NCBI RefSeq assembly: GCF_014174275.1
Contig: NZ_JABEQK010000010.1
Location: 62,001 to 126,000 of the forward strand
DNA from: Gluconacetobacter takamatsuzukensis
GTDB lineage: Bacteria; Pseudomonadota; Alphaproteobacteria; Acetobacterales; Acetobacteraceae
Length of the DNA: 64,000 nt
Direction: 5' to 3'
In this document: positions 63,075 through 64,000 of the stretch, in pieces
Layout of the letters: each line of letters begins with the position of its first letter
How positions within the stretch are numbered: the stretch's first letter is position 1
Notes under the pieces: generated by a model
Told to the model about the DNA's origin: nothing
Database searches by the model: none
Seen by the model: only the letters and a program-made list of their open reading frames with translations
Position numbers and translations under genes: made by a program

Positions 63075-64000
63075 GCTCGGTCGGATGGGGCTGGGAAACC
63101 GCGCCGGAAACGAGGCCGAAAACGGTCTCTCGCGGCGCGGCTTCCTGATGGCGGCCGTGGGCACGGGGGTGATGTTCGGCTTCCCCGCCGCCCGCGCCGC
63201 CCAGCAATTCGCCGCCCCCGGCCTGCCGGGCGACGGCGCGTTCGAACCCACGATCTGGTGCGCCATCGCGCCCGACGGCACCATCACCGTCAACATCATC
63301 CGTGCCGAGATGGGCCAGCATGTCGGCACCGCCCTGGCCCGCATCATCGCGGACGAGATGAACGCGGACTGGAACCACGTAAAGATCAACTACGTGGACA
63401 GCGACCCGAAATGGGGCCTGATGGTCACCGGCGGAAGCTGGTCGGTGTGGATGACGTGGGACGTCTTCCGCCAGGCCGGCGCCGCCGCGCGCCTGGCCCT
63501 GACCGAGGCCGGCGCCGGCCTGCTGGGCGTGCCCGCCGCCCAGTGCACCACCCGCGACGGCATGGTGATCGCCGGCAGCAAGAGCATCGGCTACGGCGAC
63601 ATCGTCGCCCGCGCCCACCCCACCCGCAGCTTCACGCCCGACGAAATGGCCAAGCTGCCGCTGAAGCCGGCCTCCGAACGCCACCTGATCGGCAACGAGA
63701 CGCTTAAGGCGCTGGACATCCCCGCCAAGACCAACGGCACCGCCATCTACGGCATCGACGCCAAGGTCGAGGGCATGGTCTACGCCCGGCCCAAGATGCC
63801 GCCCACACGCTACGGCTCGCGCGTGCGCTCGGTCGACGACAGCGCCGCCCGCGCCGTCAAGGGCTACCAGCGCTACCTGGTGATCCAGGACCCGTCGGAG
63901 GTCGTGCAGGGCTGGGTGGTCGCCATCGCCGACACCTACAGCGCCGCGATCCGCGCCGCCGACCTGCTGAAGGTCGACTGGGCGCCGGGCGAGACGGTCA
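63067..64000 (+). CDS. Molybdopterin-binding large subunit, Tat-exported (cut by window end)
   Basis: The first 311 codons of a xanthine-dehydrogenase-family molybdenum subunit; the frame runs off the window. The Tat signal [20 protein letters not shown] lies at about residues 22-41. [40 protein letters not shown] and the later [20 protein letters not shown] are typical of the isoquinoline 1-oxidoreductase/membrane aldehyde dehydrogenase beta subunit. With the 2Fe-2S and cytochrome subunits it should form a periplasmic aldehyde-oxidising complex. The catalytic glutamate lies beyond the window. Confidence 0.9.
   Translation, partial: MGKLGRMGLGNRAGNEAENGLSRRGFLMAAVGTGVMFGFPAARAAQQFAAPGLPGDGAFEPTIWCAIAPDGTITVNIIRAEMGQHVGTALARIIADEMNADWNHVKINYVDSDPKWGLMVTGGSWSVWMTWDVFRQAGAAARLALTEAGAGLLGVPAAQCTTRDGMVIAGSKSIGYGDIVARAHPTRSFTPDEMAKLPLKPASERHLIGNETLKALDIPAKTNGTAIYGIDAKVEGMVYARPKMPPTRYGSRVRSVDDSAARAVKGYQRYLVIQDPSEVVQGWVVAIADTYSAAIRAADLLKVDWAPGETV

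Overview
This is about 64 kb of GC-rich, densely packed bacterial chromosome. The gene content points to an acetic acid bacterium (Acetobacteraceae, Gluconacetobacter/Komagataeibacter-like): a membrane-bound PQQ glucose dehydrogenase sits beside a periplasmic molybdenum oxidoreductase with a 2Fe-2S subunit and a tri-haem cytochrome c, near polyol and gluconate/sugar transport genes and a c-di-GMP enzyme. The genus is an inference from gene content. I saw no rRNA, tRNA, CRISPR array, insertion sequence or prophage.

Layout. 1-4.1 kb: housekeeping genes (OsmC tail, aroC, fabI, pdxH, a tandem universal stress protein). 4.2-10.4 kb: assimilatory sulfate reduction in two transcription units, cysH-cysD-cysNC and DUF2849-cysI-DUF934; both have the same spaced palindrome in front. 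10.4-12.6 kb: an AraC regulator divergent from a frameshifted fosmidomycin-resistance-type transporter. 12.7-16.6 kb: lipid A/Kdo block with a DUF374 acyltransferase fused to Kdo transferase (WaaA), then lpxK and an LpxL-like acyltransferase. 16.9-22.8 kb: an orphan small protein, LpoA-like lipoprotein and rsmI head to head, LolA, and a PNPOx-like protein divergent from a MocR regulator. 22.8-28.2 kb: mbfA iron exporter, gshA, rsmE, ubiA and a methyltransferase.

28.2-37.7 kb: a large GGDEF-EAL protein with a globin-like segment, three transport genes and a dienelactone hydrolase. 37.7-41.5 kb: der-bamB-TPR cluster in the same order as in E. coli. 41.6-51.2 kb: pyrC, MgtC, a D-lactate/glycolate dehydrogenase, an exported cyclic-nucleotide phosphodiesterase-like enzyme, two glycosyltransferases, ygfZ, hisI and an XRE regulator. 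51.2-56.7 kb: lpxB, pheST, rplT and rpmI (infC is not next to them). 56.9-64 kb: the periplasmic oxidation module (mannitol dehydrogenase family, gcd, tri-haem cytochrome c, 2Fe-2S subunit, truncated molybdenum subunit).

The most distinctive non-coding signal is a family of structured intergenic repeats of about 120-170 bp at 1430-1598, 23902-24065 and 28102-28219. Each copy begins at the stop codon of a minus-strand gene. The outer stem differs in sequence between copies but stays self-complementary in each. A second dispersed element is an exact 45-bp terminator unit present in opposite orientations at 22740-22784 and 44405-44449. All coordinates and motifs were read by eye; family assignments rest on recognised motifs, not on searches.
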